From: an archaeon
GTDB taxonomy: Archaea > Nanobdellota > Nanobdellia > SCGC-AAA011-G17 > PNOQ01
Length of the DNA stretch: 26,460 bases
Assembly (NCBI GenBank): GCA_021107835.1
Contig: JAIOSD010000033.1
Span: 1-26,460, forward strand
Direction: 5' to 3'
Part shown: positions 8,627 to 15,748 of the stretch, in pieces
Layout of the letters: each line of letters opens with the position of its first letter
How positions within the stretch are numbered: position 1 is the stretch's first letter
Program-made: the position numbers and the translations under genes
Notes under the pieces: generated by a model
Databases searched by the model: none
What the model was told of the DNA's origin: nothing
Seen by the model: the letters and a program-made list of their open reading frames with translations, nothing else

Positions 8627-8937
8627 AAAAATACATAACCCAAAAGCCATATCAAGCAAAAGTACAAATAAGACCTTTTAATGAAAAAGTCTATTCTTTT
8701 GTTAAGCAATCTCTAAAAATAGATGGTGCAGAAATAACAGATGAATTCAAAAGAAAAGAAGGTTTAGATGTTTTAGTTAGTTCTTCAAGAGCAGCATTTT
8801 CACTAGCCAAAAAATTTAAAAAAAAGTTTGACGGGGAAACGAAAATAACTAATTCTTTAGTAGGAGAAGATAAACAAGTTGGAAAAAGAATTTATAGACT
8901 CACTGTATTACTAAGATTAAAAGAAAAACCTTTATAA
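8623..8937 (+). CDS. short NMD3-like domain protein
   Basis: The 104 residues contain a conserved stretch (GLDVLVSSSRAAFSLAKKFKKKFDGETKITNSLVGEDKQVGKRIYRLTVLLRLKEK). It resembles the internal domain of archaeal NMD3, a protein bound to the large ribosomal subunit during late assembly. The N-terminal CxxC zinc ribbons of full NMD3 are absent and no neighbouring frame supplies them, so this would be a reduced form. The assignment rests on remembered motif similarity and is moderate. It overlaps DUF424 by ATGA and ends the operon; the aIF1A TATA box lies within its last codons. Confidence 0.6.
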   Translation: MKKYITQKPYQAKVQIRPFNEKVYSFVKQSLKIDGAEITDEFKRKEGLDVLVSSSRAAFSLAKKFKKKFDGETKITNSLVGEDKQVGKRIYRLTVLLRLKEKPL

Positions 8938-8940
8938 AAC
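8931..8940 (+). promoter_or_regulatory. TATA box of aIF1A
   Basis: TTTATAAAAC overlaps the end of the preceding gene and lies about 26 bases before the aIF1A ATG at 8961. There is no Shine-Dalgarno site, so a leaderless mRNA is expected. Confidence 0.65.
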
Positions 8941-8960
8941 AACTTTTTACCCTTAATTCT

Positions 8961-9314
8961 ATGGTATATCACAAACCAAAAAAGAAAAAACATGTTAAAG
9001 GCGCCCCAGCAGCAGATGCTCCAATTAGAGTTAGAACTCCAAAGGGAAAGGAAGTTCTTGGAACAGTAACTCAAAGATTAGGCGGATCAAGAATGAATGT
9101 TGCTTGCTTAGATGGAAAAACAAGGTTAGCAAGAATACCAGGAAGATTGAAAAAATCATTATGGGTTAGGGCAGGAGATATAGTACTAATAGAACCTTGG
9201 GAGTTTGGAGGAGATATAAAATGCGATATCCTCTGGAAATATAACCGGACCCAAGTTCAATGGTTAAAACAAAGAGGTTTCCTAAAACAATTATCTGAAT
9301 TTGAAGAGTTCTAA
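8961..9314 (+). CDS. eif1a: translation initiation factor aIF1A
   Basis: aIF1A occupies the ribosomal A site on the small subunit and helps select the start codon. The 117 residues show a basic N-terminal tail (MVYHKPKKKKHVKG) and an OB (S1/IF1-type) fold with EVLGTVTQRLGGSRMNVACLDGKTRLARIPGR. It continues with WVRAGDIVLIEPWEF and the C-terminal helix IKCDILWKYNRTQVQWLKQRGFL. Length is typical. The KH-domain gene begins 2 bases after its stop. In several archaea a RIO1 kinase gene lies between aIF1A and the KH gene; here it is absent. Confidence 0.97.
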   Translation: MVYHKPKKKKHVKGAPAADAPIRVRTPKGKEVLGTVTQRLGGSRMNVACLDGKTRLARIPGRLKKSLWVRAGDIVLIEPWEFGGDIKCDILWKYNRTQVQWLKQRGFLKQLSEFEEF

Positions 9315-9316
9315 AA

Positions 9317-9838
9317 ATGCAGGAAGACATAAAAATTCCTAAGGAGAGAATAGCTGTTCTAATTGGAGAAAAAGGTTCAACAAAGAGAAAAATACAAACA
9401 AAAACTAAAACAAAAATAAATGTAAGTTCTGAAGAAGGAGATGTCCAAATACAAGGCGAAGATTCTCTAAAAGTAATTAAAACAAAAGACATAGTTAAAG
9501 CAATCGGTAGGGGATTTAATCCAGAAGTTGCATTAAAATTAATGAATGAAGAATTTGTTTTAGATTTAATAAATATACATGATTTCTCAGGAAAATCAAA
9601 AAAAGCAGAAGAACGATTAAAAGCTAGGGTAATTGGAACAGATGGAAAAGCAAAAAGAATGCTAGAGAAGATGACAAACACCGAAATACAAGTGTATGGA
9701 AAAACAGTGGCAATAATCGGAAAACAAGAGGATGTTTATTTGGCAAGAAGAGGGACAGAAATAATTCTAAATGGTGCGCCACATAATAATGCATATCATT
9801 GGATACAAAAACAATTAGATTTACAGGAAAATTTATAA
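9317..9838 (+). CDS. two-KH-domain RNA-binding protein, Dim2/Pno1/Krr1-like
   Basis: This 173-residue RNA-binding protein carries two KH domains. The first has the GxxG loop GEKG at 17-20 (PKERIAVLIGEKGSTKRKI) and the second GTDG at 107-110 (LKARVIGTDGKAKRMLE). The intervening IVKAIGRGFNPEVALKL and the final LARRGTEIILNGAPHNNAYHWIQ are hallmarks of the archaeal Dim2/Pno1-like family. That family acts at the 3' end of small-subunit rRNA during ribosome maturation, and archaeal Dim2 is reported to contact aIF2. It is co-transcribed with aIF1A, consistent with this role. The promoter of top6B lies inside its last codons. Confidence 0.9.
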   Translation: MQEDIKIPKERIAVLIGEKGSTKRKIQTKTKTKINVSSEEGDVQIQGEDSLKVIKTKDIVKAIGRGFNPEVALKLMNEEFVLDLINIHDFSGKSKKAEERLKARVIGTDGKAKRMLEKMTNTEIQVYGKTVAIIGKQEDVYLARRGTEIILNGAPHNNAYHWIQKQLDLQENL

Positions 9839-9840
9839 AC
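9832..9840 (+). promoter_or_regulatory. TATA box of top6BA
   Basis: TTTATAAAC spans the stop codon of the KH gene and lies about 26 bases before the top6B ATG at 9862, as expected for a leaderless transcript. Confidence 0.6.
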
Positions 9841-9861
9841 TCATTCTAAAGTTCTCAACTG

Positions 9862-11442
9862 ATGCAAACAAAATTATCTGAAAATAAATTAGAAATGAAT
9901 CATGCTATAGAACAAGCAAAAAAGCAGAGAGAGATTTCTATTTCAGAGTTTTTTACAAAAAATAGGCATTTATTAGGTTTTGACTCTCCATTAAAAGCAA
10001 TTTCGACAACTGTAAAGGAAAGTGTTGACAATTCATTAGATGCATGTGAAGAATCAAATATACTCCCAAACATAGAAGTAGAAATAAAACAAACCACTCA
10101 AGAAAGATTTCAAGTAACAATTGAAGATAATGGACCGGGGATAGTAAAGGAACAAATCCCAAAAATTTTCGGAAAATTACTTTACGGTTCTAAGTTTCAC
10201 ACTTTAATGCAAGGAAGGGGGCAACAAGGAATTGGGGTCAGTGCATCTGTATTATATGGGCAACTAACAACGGGGAAACCAGCAAAAATAACTTCAAAGA
10301 TTTCAAAAAATAAGCCAGCTTATTATTGCGAACTTCATTTTGATACTCAAAAAAACGAACCTGAAATAACAAGGGCAGAAGAAGTTGAATGGAATAAAGA
10401 ACATGGGACAAAAATAATAATAGAAATGGAAGGGAAATACCAAAGGGGAAAGCGTTCAGTTTCAGAATACATAAAATACACTGCAGTTTCAAATCCACAT
10501 GCAAAATTAACCTTAATCGAGCCGGACGGAACAACAATTGTTTATCCAAGAGCTACAAATCATCCGCCCGCAAAATCAAAAGAAATCAAACCACATCCAG
10601 ATGGAATTGAATTAGGAATTTTAATTAATATGTTAAAAAATACAAAATCAAGAACTTTACAAGCTTTCTTGACAACAGACTTTTCAAGGATTGGCGCAGG
10701 AACAGCAAAGAAAATATGTGCCGAAGCAAATATTAATACAAACGCAAGGCCAACAAGAATTGCTAAACAAGAAGCAGATAATTTGCTTCAAACTATAAGA
10801 AAAACAAAATTTGTTTCCCCACAAACAGATTGTCTCTCCCCAATCGGAGAAGATTTACTAAAAAGATCTCTAAAAAAAGAATTTGATGCTGAATTTTTTG
10901 TAACTGTAACAAGACCTGCAGCAGTTTATAGGGGAAATCCCTTCATAATTGAAGCAGGTTTGGCTTATGGTGGATCCCTAAACAGAGAAACAAATGCAGA
11001 ACTAATAAGATTCGCAAATAAAGTTCCATTACAATATCAACAATCAGCTTGCTCAATATCAAAATCTGTAACAAGAACAAAATGGAAACAATATGGGTTA
11101 CATCAGTCTAATGGAAATCTTCCAACTGGTCCGTTGGTTATAGCAGTCCACATGGCTTCTGTTTGGGTCCCATTCACTTCAGAATCAAAAGAATCTATAG
11201 CCCATTATCCTGAAATTATAAAAGAAATAAAATTAGCAGTACAAGAATGCGGAAGACAATTAGGAAAATATGTTAGAAAACAAGGAAAAGTAAAAGATGA
11301 AGCAAAAAAGAGATCTTACTTAGAAAAATACGTTCCAGTAATTGGAGAGGCACTAAAAGAAATATTAGCTCTAAAAGATAAAGATGAAAAAATAATTAAT
11401 GAGAATCTGAAAGATTATTTAGAGAGGTCTAGAAAACTATGA
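9862..11442 (+). CDS. top6B: DNA topoisomerase VI subunit B
   Basis: This is the ATPase subunit of topoisomerase VI, which passes one duplex through another to relax and unlink DNA. The GHKL ATP site is complete: N-box KESVDNSLDACEE (52-64), G1 box DNGPGI (89-94), G2 box GRGQQGIGVSA (118-128). An H2TH segment follows (about 270-310, RIGAGTAKKICAEANI). The transducer domain contains the conserved GNLPTGPLVIAVHMASVWVPF (from about residue 418), which includes the lysine-free GP loop region and the HMASVWVPFTSESKE block of Top6B. Length (526) is normal. The stop overlaps the top6A start by four bases (ATGA), so both subunits are made together. Confidence 0.97.
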   Translation: MQTKLSENKLEMNHAIEQAKKQREISISEFFTKNRHLLGFDSPLKAISTTVKESVDNSLDACEESNILPNIEVEIKQTTQERFQVTIEDNGPGIVKEQIPKIFGKLLYGSKFHTLMQGRGQQGIGVSASVLYGQLTTGKPAKITSKISKNKPAYYCELHFDTQKNEPEITRAEEVEWNKEHGTKIIIEMEGKYQRGKRSVSEYIKYTAVSNPHAKLTLIEPDGTTIVYPRATNHPPAKSKEIKPHPDGIELGILINMLKNTKSRTLQAFLTTDFSRIGAGTAKKICAEANINTNARPTRIAKQEADNLLQTIRKTKFVSPQTDCLSPIGEDLLKRSLKKEFDAEFFVTVTRPAAVYRGNPFIIEAGLAYGGSLNRETNAELIRFANKVPLQYQQSACSISKSVTRTKWKQYGLHQSNGNLPTGPLVIAVHMASVWVPFTSESKESIAHYPEIIKEIKLAVQECGRQLGKYVRKQGKVKDEAKKRSYLEKYVPVIGEALKEILALKDKDEKIINENLKDYLERSRKL

Positions 11443-12521
11443 GTGAAGTAACAACAAAAATAAAGGAAACTGCAAGAAAAGTTCATACAAAGATAAACAA
11501 AAAGAAAAAGCCAGAATTTTCTATCCCAATTAGGGGATTAAGTAATGTTAATTATGACCCAAAAATAGGTTACTTTGAATTAAAGGGTGCTAAGAAAGTA
11601 AGGGCCTTAACAGTGAACACCATAAAATCTTTTGCTCAAACTCTAAAAATGATGGCTTTATCAAAAGAAGTAGTGGAAGGGAATGATATGGCTACGAAAA
11701 GAGAAGCATATTATGTTTCTAAAAACTGGGGAGATGCTAGATTCAAGGAACAACCAGAATCAGATGCAGTAATGGACGATATTGAAGCTATGTTTTTAGT
11801 TAATCGAGAGCAATTGGGTTTTATACCTGAAGAAAAAGGGGGAGACATAGCAGGAAAACTAATAGTTATTGATAAGGATCCCACAACTGGAAAAGAAATT
11901 AAAATTGATTGTACAAAATTTGGTTCAGGTGCTTATTCAATTCCTTCTTCAGTAGAACAATTAAAATTTGAAACAGATGCAAAATTTATTTTAGCAATAG
12001 AAACAGCAGGTATGTTCCAAAGGTTAGTAAAACATAATTATTGGAAAAAAGCAAATTGTATCTTAATCTCTATGGGGGGTGTTCCAACAAGAGCTTGCAG
12101 AAGATTTATTAGAAGATTAGCAGATGATAAAAAAATCCCTGTATATGTATTTGCTGACAATGATCCCTATGGCCATATGTCTATATATCGAACTCTCAAG
12201 GTTGGTAGTGGAAACGCTGCTCATATCAACAAATATTTTTGTGTTCCACAGGCAAGATTTTTAGGCGTAACTCCTCAAGATGTTGAAGATTATAAGCTTC
12301 CCACACATCCATTAAAAGAGGTAGATAAGAAAAAGATAAAAGATGTTCTCAATAATGATCCTTTCGTTAGAGAACATAAGGAATGGCAAAAAGCTTTAAA
12401 ACAGATGCAAAAAATGGGTACTCGTGCAGAGCAACAGGCCTTGGCTGTTTGGGGATTGAATTACGTTATTGATACATATCTTCCAAATAAGCTAAAACAT
12501 CCTGAAAAGTTCCTTCCTTAA
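11439..12521 (+). CDS. top6A: DNA topoisomerase VI subunit A (Spo11-like)
   Basis: This is the DNA-cleaving subunit of topoisomerase VI, homologous to Spo11. The winged-helix (CAP) domain contains TKREAYYVSKNWGDARF; the second Tyr of the YY pair (Tyr92) aligns with the nucleophile that attaches to DNA. The Toprim domain carries Glu188 (FILAIETAGMFQRL) and the metal-binding Asp240 and Asp242 (VFADNDPYGHMSIYRTLKVGS). Length (360) matches the family. It overlaps top6B by ATGA. The TATA box of tRNA-Asn begins 10 bases after its stop. Confidence 0.97.
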   Translation: MSEVTTKIKETARKVHTKINKKKKPEFSIPIRGLSNVNYDPKIGYFELKGAKKVRALTVNTIKSFAQTLKMMALSKEVVEGNDMATKREAYYVSKNWGDARFKEQPESDAVMDDIEAMFLVNREQLGFIPEEKGGDIAGKLIVIDKDPTTGKEIKIDCTKFGSGAYSIPSSVEQLKFETDAKFILAIETAGMFQRLVKHNYWKKANCILISMGGVPTRACRRFIRRLADDKKIPVYVFADNDPYGHMSIYRTLKVGSGNAAHINKYFCVPQARFLGVTPQDVEDYKLPTHPLKEVDKKKIKDVLNNDPFVREHKEWQKALKQMQKMGTRAEQQALAVWGLNYVIDTYLPNKLKHPEKFLP

Positions 12522-12530
12522 TCAGTTAAT

Positions 12531-12539
12531 TTTATAAAG
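12531..12539 (+). promoter_or_regulatory. TATA box of tRNA-Asn
   Basis: TTTATAAAG lies about 29 bases before the first base of tRNA-Asn, the usual position for an archaeal promoter. Confidence 0.6.
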
Positions 12540-12595
12540 CTCTTAAATTCTCATTTCTTTTATGCCTCGGTGGCTCAGTCTGGTTAGAGCACGTG

Positions 12596-12618
12596 ATACT
12601 AAAAAAATAGTACGTGAA
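12596..12618 (+). other. tRNA-Asn intron 1 (23 bases, position 30/31)
   Basis: The intron interrupts the anticodon stem. CACG (12590-12593) pairs with CGTG (12613-12616), flanked by three-base bulges TGA (12594-12596) and AAG (12617-12619). An inner stem TACTA/TAGTA closes a loop of six A. Cutting after the second base of each bulge joins CGTG to GCTGTTAA and gives a perfect five-pair anticodon stem. The outer helix is weak (two pairs), so this is a relaxed form of the motif. Confidence 0.88.
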
Positions 12619-12622
12619 GCTG

Positions 12623-13465
12623 TTAACCACGGGGTCGTCGGTTCAAATGAATTTTCTCACAAGGGGGATTCTGAATGTCCGACCCGAGGCGCTTTCTTTT
12701 TTTACAAATACCTTGCAATTCTTCAAATTCAATAGCCCCTTGTAAAACCGCTAATCTTTCTGCAGTGGTGGAATAAGGTATATGTTTTTTATATTCCTTC
12801 ACTAGATCAAATTTTGAAGTATGTTTTATATTATTCAATCTCCATTCTTTAACAATTTTAGCAGTATCTTCTTTCAATATTCTTATCCTTCCATAAGAGT
12901 TGCACCATTTGAAGGTATTTCTTATTTTACTTGTATTCAATATTTTATTAATTTGTATCAATAATTGTTTGCAGGACAAATTACCAACCAATGCTAAATC
13001 ATCATTTATTGTAAAATCTGTATCAAAAATACCTATTAAACATCTCTTAGCTAATTCATTATCTTTCTCTATGTGTTTTGGGATAAATATTGGATTTTTC
13101 TTACCTATAGGCAGATTTAATTTTTTTGTTTTAAATTCAACAATTGTCTTTGATTTCATAACCGTATCAATGCTATTTTTGCCCATTCTTTTTTTACACT
13201 TGGCATCAATATTGTATAATTTTTTCAACAAAGGAAGTATGTGTAATTCATGATATACTACTTCATCCGTCAAATTTCCACTAATACAATATCGATAACT
13301 TGAATGACTATGTTTATCTGTATAAACATACAAGTTTCCATCTCCAATATGAATCCCAGTTTCTTCAGCAAGATCTAAAGAAGTTATATCCGGCAAGGTT
13401 ATTTCTCGTTTTATATCAGACCATGATTGAGAAATATCCTTATCAATATTACAAGAACAGAACAT
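12623..13465 (-). CDS. LAGLIDADG homing endonuclease, main part (frameshifted gene)
   Basis: This is a likely site-specific DNA endonuclease of the LAGLIDADG family. Two motif helices are visible: LAEETGIHIGDG (32-43, acidic Asp42) and LAKRCLIGIFDTD (138-150, ending in the acidic Asp150). This spacing is that of a single-chain, two-domain enzyme. Downstream, FKWCNSYGRIRI and HTSKFDLVKEYKKHIPYSTTAERLAVLQGAIEFEELQGICKKRK fit the family's C-terminal domain. The frame then runs antisense through the 3' part of tRNA-Asn, so the last 22 residues (from RLGSDIQ) come from tRNA sequence and the stop lies opposite the anticodon loop. The N-terminal part is in another frame (13411-13740). A GAACA duplication at 13455-13464 explains the split, so this may be a pseudogene, or it may restart at the ATG at 13465. 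Confidence 0.82.
   Translation of the reverse strand: MFCSCNIDKDISQSWSDIKREITLPDITSLDLAEETGIHIGDGNLYVYTDKHSHSSYRYCISGNLTDEVVYHELHILPLLKKLYNIDAKCKKRMGKNSIDTVMKSKTIVEFKTKKLNLPIGKKNPIFIPKHIEKDNELAKRCLIGIFDTDFTINDDLALVGNLSCKQLLIQINKILNTSKIRNTFKWCNSYGRIRILKEDTAKIVKEWRLNNIKHTSKFDLVKEYKKHIPYSTTAERLAVLQGAIEFEELQGICKKRKRLGSDIQNPPCEKIHLNRRPRG
12648..12677 (+). other. tRNA-Asn intron 2 (30 bases, position 59/60 in the T loop)
   Basis: The outer helix is the T stem GTCGG/CCGAC. The central four-pair helix is TTCA (12642-12645) with TGAA (12672-12675). The bulges are AAT (12646-12648) and TGT (12676-12678). The inner stem GAATTTTC/GGGGATTC (three G-U pairs) closes a seven-base loop. Cutting after the second base of each bulge leaves TTCAAA joined to T, that is the standard loop TTCAAAT. 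This is a complete bulge-helix-bulge motif. Confidence 0.92.
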
Positions 13466-13740
13466 CTAAACCTATTTAGTAATTTTTTTGCAGAACCAAA
13501 TTTTTGTCTTATTACTGATTCGCTACAATATCCTGCAATCCATGCAGTAATGTCAGAATGGATATTATTAAATAACTCGAATTGTAATTTGGCAGAGGCA
13601 ATAAGTCTTCTTTCTGGATCTTTTATTTTTCTTATTCTTTTTATGTCTGATGGACTAAAACCCAATTTTTCAGGCATTAATAATCTCTTTTCTTTTGGAT
13701 ATTTCCTCCAACTTTTTTCTATGGATAAGTTTCTTTGCAT
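13411..13740 (-). CDS. N-terminal part of the split homing endonuclease
   Basis: The first about 94 residues look like real coding sequence: a basic start (MQRNLSIEKSWRKYPKEKR), then a helical region (FSPSDIKRIRKIKDPERRLIASAKLQFELFN) and AWIAGYCSESVIRQKFGSAKKLLNRF. The latter could be a small DNA-binding or target-recognition domain. The last 15 residues (VLVILIRIFLNHGLI) are the shifted reading of the DNA that encodes CNIDKDISQSW in the other frame. Removing one copy of the tandem TGTTC (minus strand) joins RFRCS directly to CNIDKDISQSWSDIKREI and yields one protein of about 370 residues. A TATA box lies about 26 bases before the ATG at 13740. Confidence 0.6.
   Translation of the reverse strand: MQRNLSIEKSWRKYPKEKRLLMPEKLGFSPSDIKRIRKIKDPERRLIASAKLQFELFNNIHSDITAWIAGYCSESVIRQKFGSAKKLLNRFRCSVLVILIRIFLNHGLI
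13455..13464 (-). repeat. 5-base tandem duplication causing the frameshift
   Basis: TGTTC occurs twice in a row (minus strand; GAACAGAACA on plus). One copy gives an open frame across the whole endonuclease; two copies shift it. It overlaps the ATG of the downstream frame. Confidence 0.6.
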
Positions 13741-13760
13741 ACATCTATAGGGGAGTTTTT

Positions 13761-13770
13761 ATTTAAATAT
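13761..13770 (-). promoter_or_regulatory. TATA box of the homing endonuclease gene
   Basis: ATTTAAATAT reads TATA-like on both strands. Its centre is about 26 bases from the minus-strand ATG at 13740, as for the other leaderless genes here. Confidence 0.5.
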
Positions 13771-13825
13771 CTGGCGCTGGTCTATGGCAAGCTAACTTCT
13801 AGTAAAAAAATTGAAAACCAAATGA

Positions 13826-13834
13826 TTTATAAAA
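13826..13834 (+). promoter_or_regulatory. TATA box of tRNA-Ile
   Basis: TTTATAAAA lies about 28 bases before the tRNA-Ile gene at 13858. Confidence 0.55.
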
Positions 13835-13857
13835 CTAAATTATTCCACCCATACTAC

Positions 13858-13932
13858 GGTCCCGTGGCGTAGTCTGGTTAACGCATTCGACTGATACTCG
13901 AAAGATCCCAGGTTCAAATCCTGGTGGGACCA
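13858..13932 (+). tRNA. tRNA-Ile(GAU)
   Basis: A complete uninterrupted cloverleaf of 75 bases: acceptor GGTCCCG with TGGGACC (one G-U pair), D arm GCGT/ACGC, anticodon stem TTCGA/TCGAA around CTGATAC (anticodon GAT), five-base variable region AGATC, T arm CCAGG-TTCAAAT-CCTGG, and discriminator A. CCA is not encoded. It faces the convergent MetRS genes, with 26 bases between. Confidence 0.95.
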
Positions 13933-13958
13933 TTTTATTTCAAATCCGATCCAAACCA

Positions 13959-14279
13959 TTAACTCAACTTCGAACCAGATTCTATATCTTTATCAACTGT
14001 AACTAAAACTACTTTATCGCCTTCAGAAGCAGCCAATAACATTCCTTCGCTTTTAACACCTCGTAAAACAGCAGGTTCCAAATTTACAATAACAATTATT
14101 TTTTTCCCAACCAACTCTTCTTTAGAATAGTGCCCTTTAATACCAGCAACTAATTGTCTCTCTTCAGAACCAATCTTAATTTTCAAAACAAAAAGTCTAT
14201 CTGCATCTGGATGATCTTTTACTTCAAGTATTTCAGCCACCCTCAAATCCGCCTTTCCAAAATCATCTATTGATATCAT
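13959..14279 (-). CDS. methionyl-tRNA synthetase C-terminal (beta) tRNA-binding subunit
   Basis: This stand-alone OB-fold tRNA-binding domain has 106 residues and is of the type fused to the C-terminus of many bacterial MetRS (also Arc1p/EMAPII and Trbp111). Key blocks are DFGKADLRVAEILEVKDHPDADRLFVLKIKIGSEERQLVAGIKGHY and VIVNLEPAVLRGVKSEGMLLAAS. It binds the elbow of tRNA and raises the affinity of MetRS for its substrate. Its ATG overlaps the stop of metG (ATGA), so both chains are made from one mRNA. In several archaea the two parts are separate genes as here. Confidence 0.92.
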   Translation of the reverse strand: MISIDDFGKADLRVAEILEVKDHPDADRLFVLKIKIGSEERQLVAGIKGHYSKEELVGKKIIVIVNLEPAVLRGVKSEGMLLAASEGDKVVLVTVDKDIESGSKLS

Positions 14280-15730
14280 ATTTTTTTAAACAAAACCCCT
14301 TCTCTTTTAACATTATACTTTTTAACCAAACCAAATTTAACAGTTTTCAAATCCCCAGCTTTAACCCCAAGTTGCTTATTAATCTTCTCACAAGTTTCTG
14401 GAATAAAAGGGGATAATAAAACAGAAATTACTCTCAAAGCTTCCAACAAATTATACAACACAACTTCACGACAATCTTCATTTTTCCAAGGTTCTTTATC
14501 ATTGATATATTTATTTGAAGCTCTAACAAACTTCCAAATTTCTTCTAAAGCCAAATGAATTTCAAAACTATCAAAGTAATTCCCAATCTTAACTAAGTTC
14601 AAAGATTTAAACAAACCATCATCATTTCCACAATAAGGATATTTCTCACATAAAGTTAAGGTCCTACTAACTAAATTTCCAAGATCATTAGCTAATTCAT
14701 TATTATTCCTATCTTTTAATGCTTCTTCAGAAAAATCCCCATCTTGATTAAATGGAATATCTTTAATCAAAACATATCTTGTAGGATCAACACCATATTT
14801 AGAAATAATCTCAGAAGGATTAATAGCATTTCCTAAACTCTTACTTATTTTCTGACCATTAAAAGTTAAATAACCATGAACCCAAATTTTTTTAGGTAAT
14901 TTAACCCCCGCAGAAATTAACAAACCTGGCCAAATAACAGAGTGGAACCAATTTATTCCTTTTCCAATTACATGTACATCTGCAGGCCAATATTTCTTAA
15001 ACTTCACACCACTAGGATAACCTAAAGCAGAAATATAATTACTCAAAGCATCAATCCAAACATAAATTTTGTGTTTTTTATCGTTTGGAACATCAATACC
15101 CCAAGATAACCCCGGTCTACTAACAGATATATCTTTCAAACCGTCTTGTTTTATTCGATTAACTATCTCTTTTCTAAATCCTTCTGGAATAATAAAATCT
15201 TTACTAGAAACAAGCCTTAAAATTTCTTTTTCATATTTACTCAACTTAAAGAAATAATTTTCTTCTTCAACAATTTTTGGAGCTTTATTATGCTCAGGGC
15301 ATTTCCCTTCTACTAAATCCCTTTCTGTTAAAAAAGCCTCACAACCCAGGCAATACAAACCAGAGTATTTTTTCTTGTAAATATCCCCTTTATCAAATAT
15401 TTTCTTAAAAATTGCTTGTGCTACTTTAACATGTTTAGAATCAGTAGTTTTAATAAAATCATCATTAGACAAATTTAATTCTTCACAAAGTTTTTCAAAT
15501 TCTTTAGAATTCTTAGCAACAAAATCTTTAGATTTAACTCCTTTTTCTTTTACAGCCTGAGCATTTTTTTGTGCATTCTCATCTGTACCAGTTAGAAAAT
15601 AAACATCAAAACCTTTAAGCCTTTTCCACCTAGCAATAATATCTGTTATTATTTTTTCATATGCGTGCCCTATATGGGGCCTACCATTAACATAATCAAT
15701 TGCTGTAGTGATATAAAATTTCTTTGCCAT
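14276..15730 (-). CDS. metG: methionyl-tRNA synthetase, catalytic subunit
   Basis: This class I synthetase attaches methionine to initiator and elongator tRNA-Met. HIGH is at 19-22 (NGRPHIGHAYEKI), and the second signature is KISKS at 294-298 (GQKISKSLGNAI). Between them lie TGTDENAQKNAQAV and the CP insertion with one zinc-knuckle set (YCLGCEAF, GKCPEH), then PGLSWGIDVP and YVWIDALSNYISALGYP. The C-terminal helical bundle (NDLGNLVSRTL) binds the anticodon. The protein (484 residues) lacks the C-terminal tRNA-binding domain, which is encoded by the overlapping next gene. A TATA box lies about 25 bases before the ATG, with no Shine-Dalgarno site. Confidence 0.97.
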   Translation of the reverse strand: MAKKFYITTAIDYVNGRPHIGHAYEKIITDIIARWKRLKGFDVYFLTGTDENAQKNAQAVKEKGVKSKDFVAKNSKEFEKLCEELNLSNDDFIKTTDSKHVKVAQAIFKKIFDKGDIYKKKYSGLYCLGCEAFLTERDLVEGKCPEHNKAPKIVEEENYFFKLSKYEKEILRLVSSKDFIIPEGFRKEIVNRIKQDGLKDISVSRPGLSWGIDVPNDKKHKIYVWIDALSNYISALGYPSGVKFKKYWPADVHVIGKGINWFHSVIWPGLLISAGVKLPKKIWVHGYLTFNGQKISKSLGNAINPSEIISKYGVDPTRYVLIKDIPFNQDGDFSEEALKDRNNNELANDLGNLVSRTLTLCEKYPYCGNDDGLFKSLNLVKIGNYFDSFEIHLALEEIWKFVRASNKYINDKEPWKNEDCREVVLYNLLEALRVISVLLSPFIPETCEKINKQLGVKAGDLKTVKFGLVKKYNVKREGVLFKKI

Positions 15731-15748
15731 AAAATTAACTAAAACTAA

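Larger units (their letters stand above)
12564..12691 (+). tRNA. tRNA-Asn(GUU) with two introns
   Basis: The three exons are 12564-12595, 12619-12647 and 12678-12691, giving a 75-base mature tRNA. The arms are: acceptor GCCTCGG with CCGAGGC; D arm GCTC/GAGC; anticodon stem CGTGG/CCACG around the loop CTGTTAA, whose anticodon is GTT; T arm GTCGG-TTCAAAT-CCGAC; and G as the discriminator base. CCA is not encoded. Without removing both introns, neither the anticodon stem nor the T loop has normal size. Both splice sites fall at the predicted cuts of bulge-helix-bulge structures. A TATA box precedes it and a T-rich tract (from 12692, CTTTCTTTTTTT) follows. The 3' end overlaps, in antisense, the last codons of a homing endonuclease frame. 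Confidence 0.93.

Noticed and set aside
9166..9681. Minus-strand 171-codon frame across aIF1A and the KH gene
   Set aside because: It is antisense to two confidently identified genes; the sequence is low-complexity hydrophobic and Phe/Ser-rich, as expected from reversed Lys/Glu codons.
4689..11442. Inteins in mcm or top6B
   Set aside because: Both proteins have normal length and their Walker or GHKL motifs are uninterrupted; no Hint-domain or endonuclease motifs are present.
13473..13485. Programmed -1 frameshift at the A-rich slippery run (GCA AAA AAA) in the endonuclease
   Set aside because: A -1 shift there meets TAG after three codons, before the second frame opens. The GAACA duplication explains the split better.
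12900..13750. Plus-strand frames (12900-13253 and 13427-13750) opposite the homing endonuclease
   Set aside because: They are complements of the LAGLIDADG coding strand, which has recognisable motifs and a promoter; the plus frames have neither.
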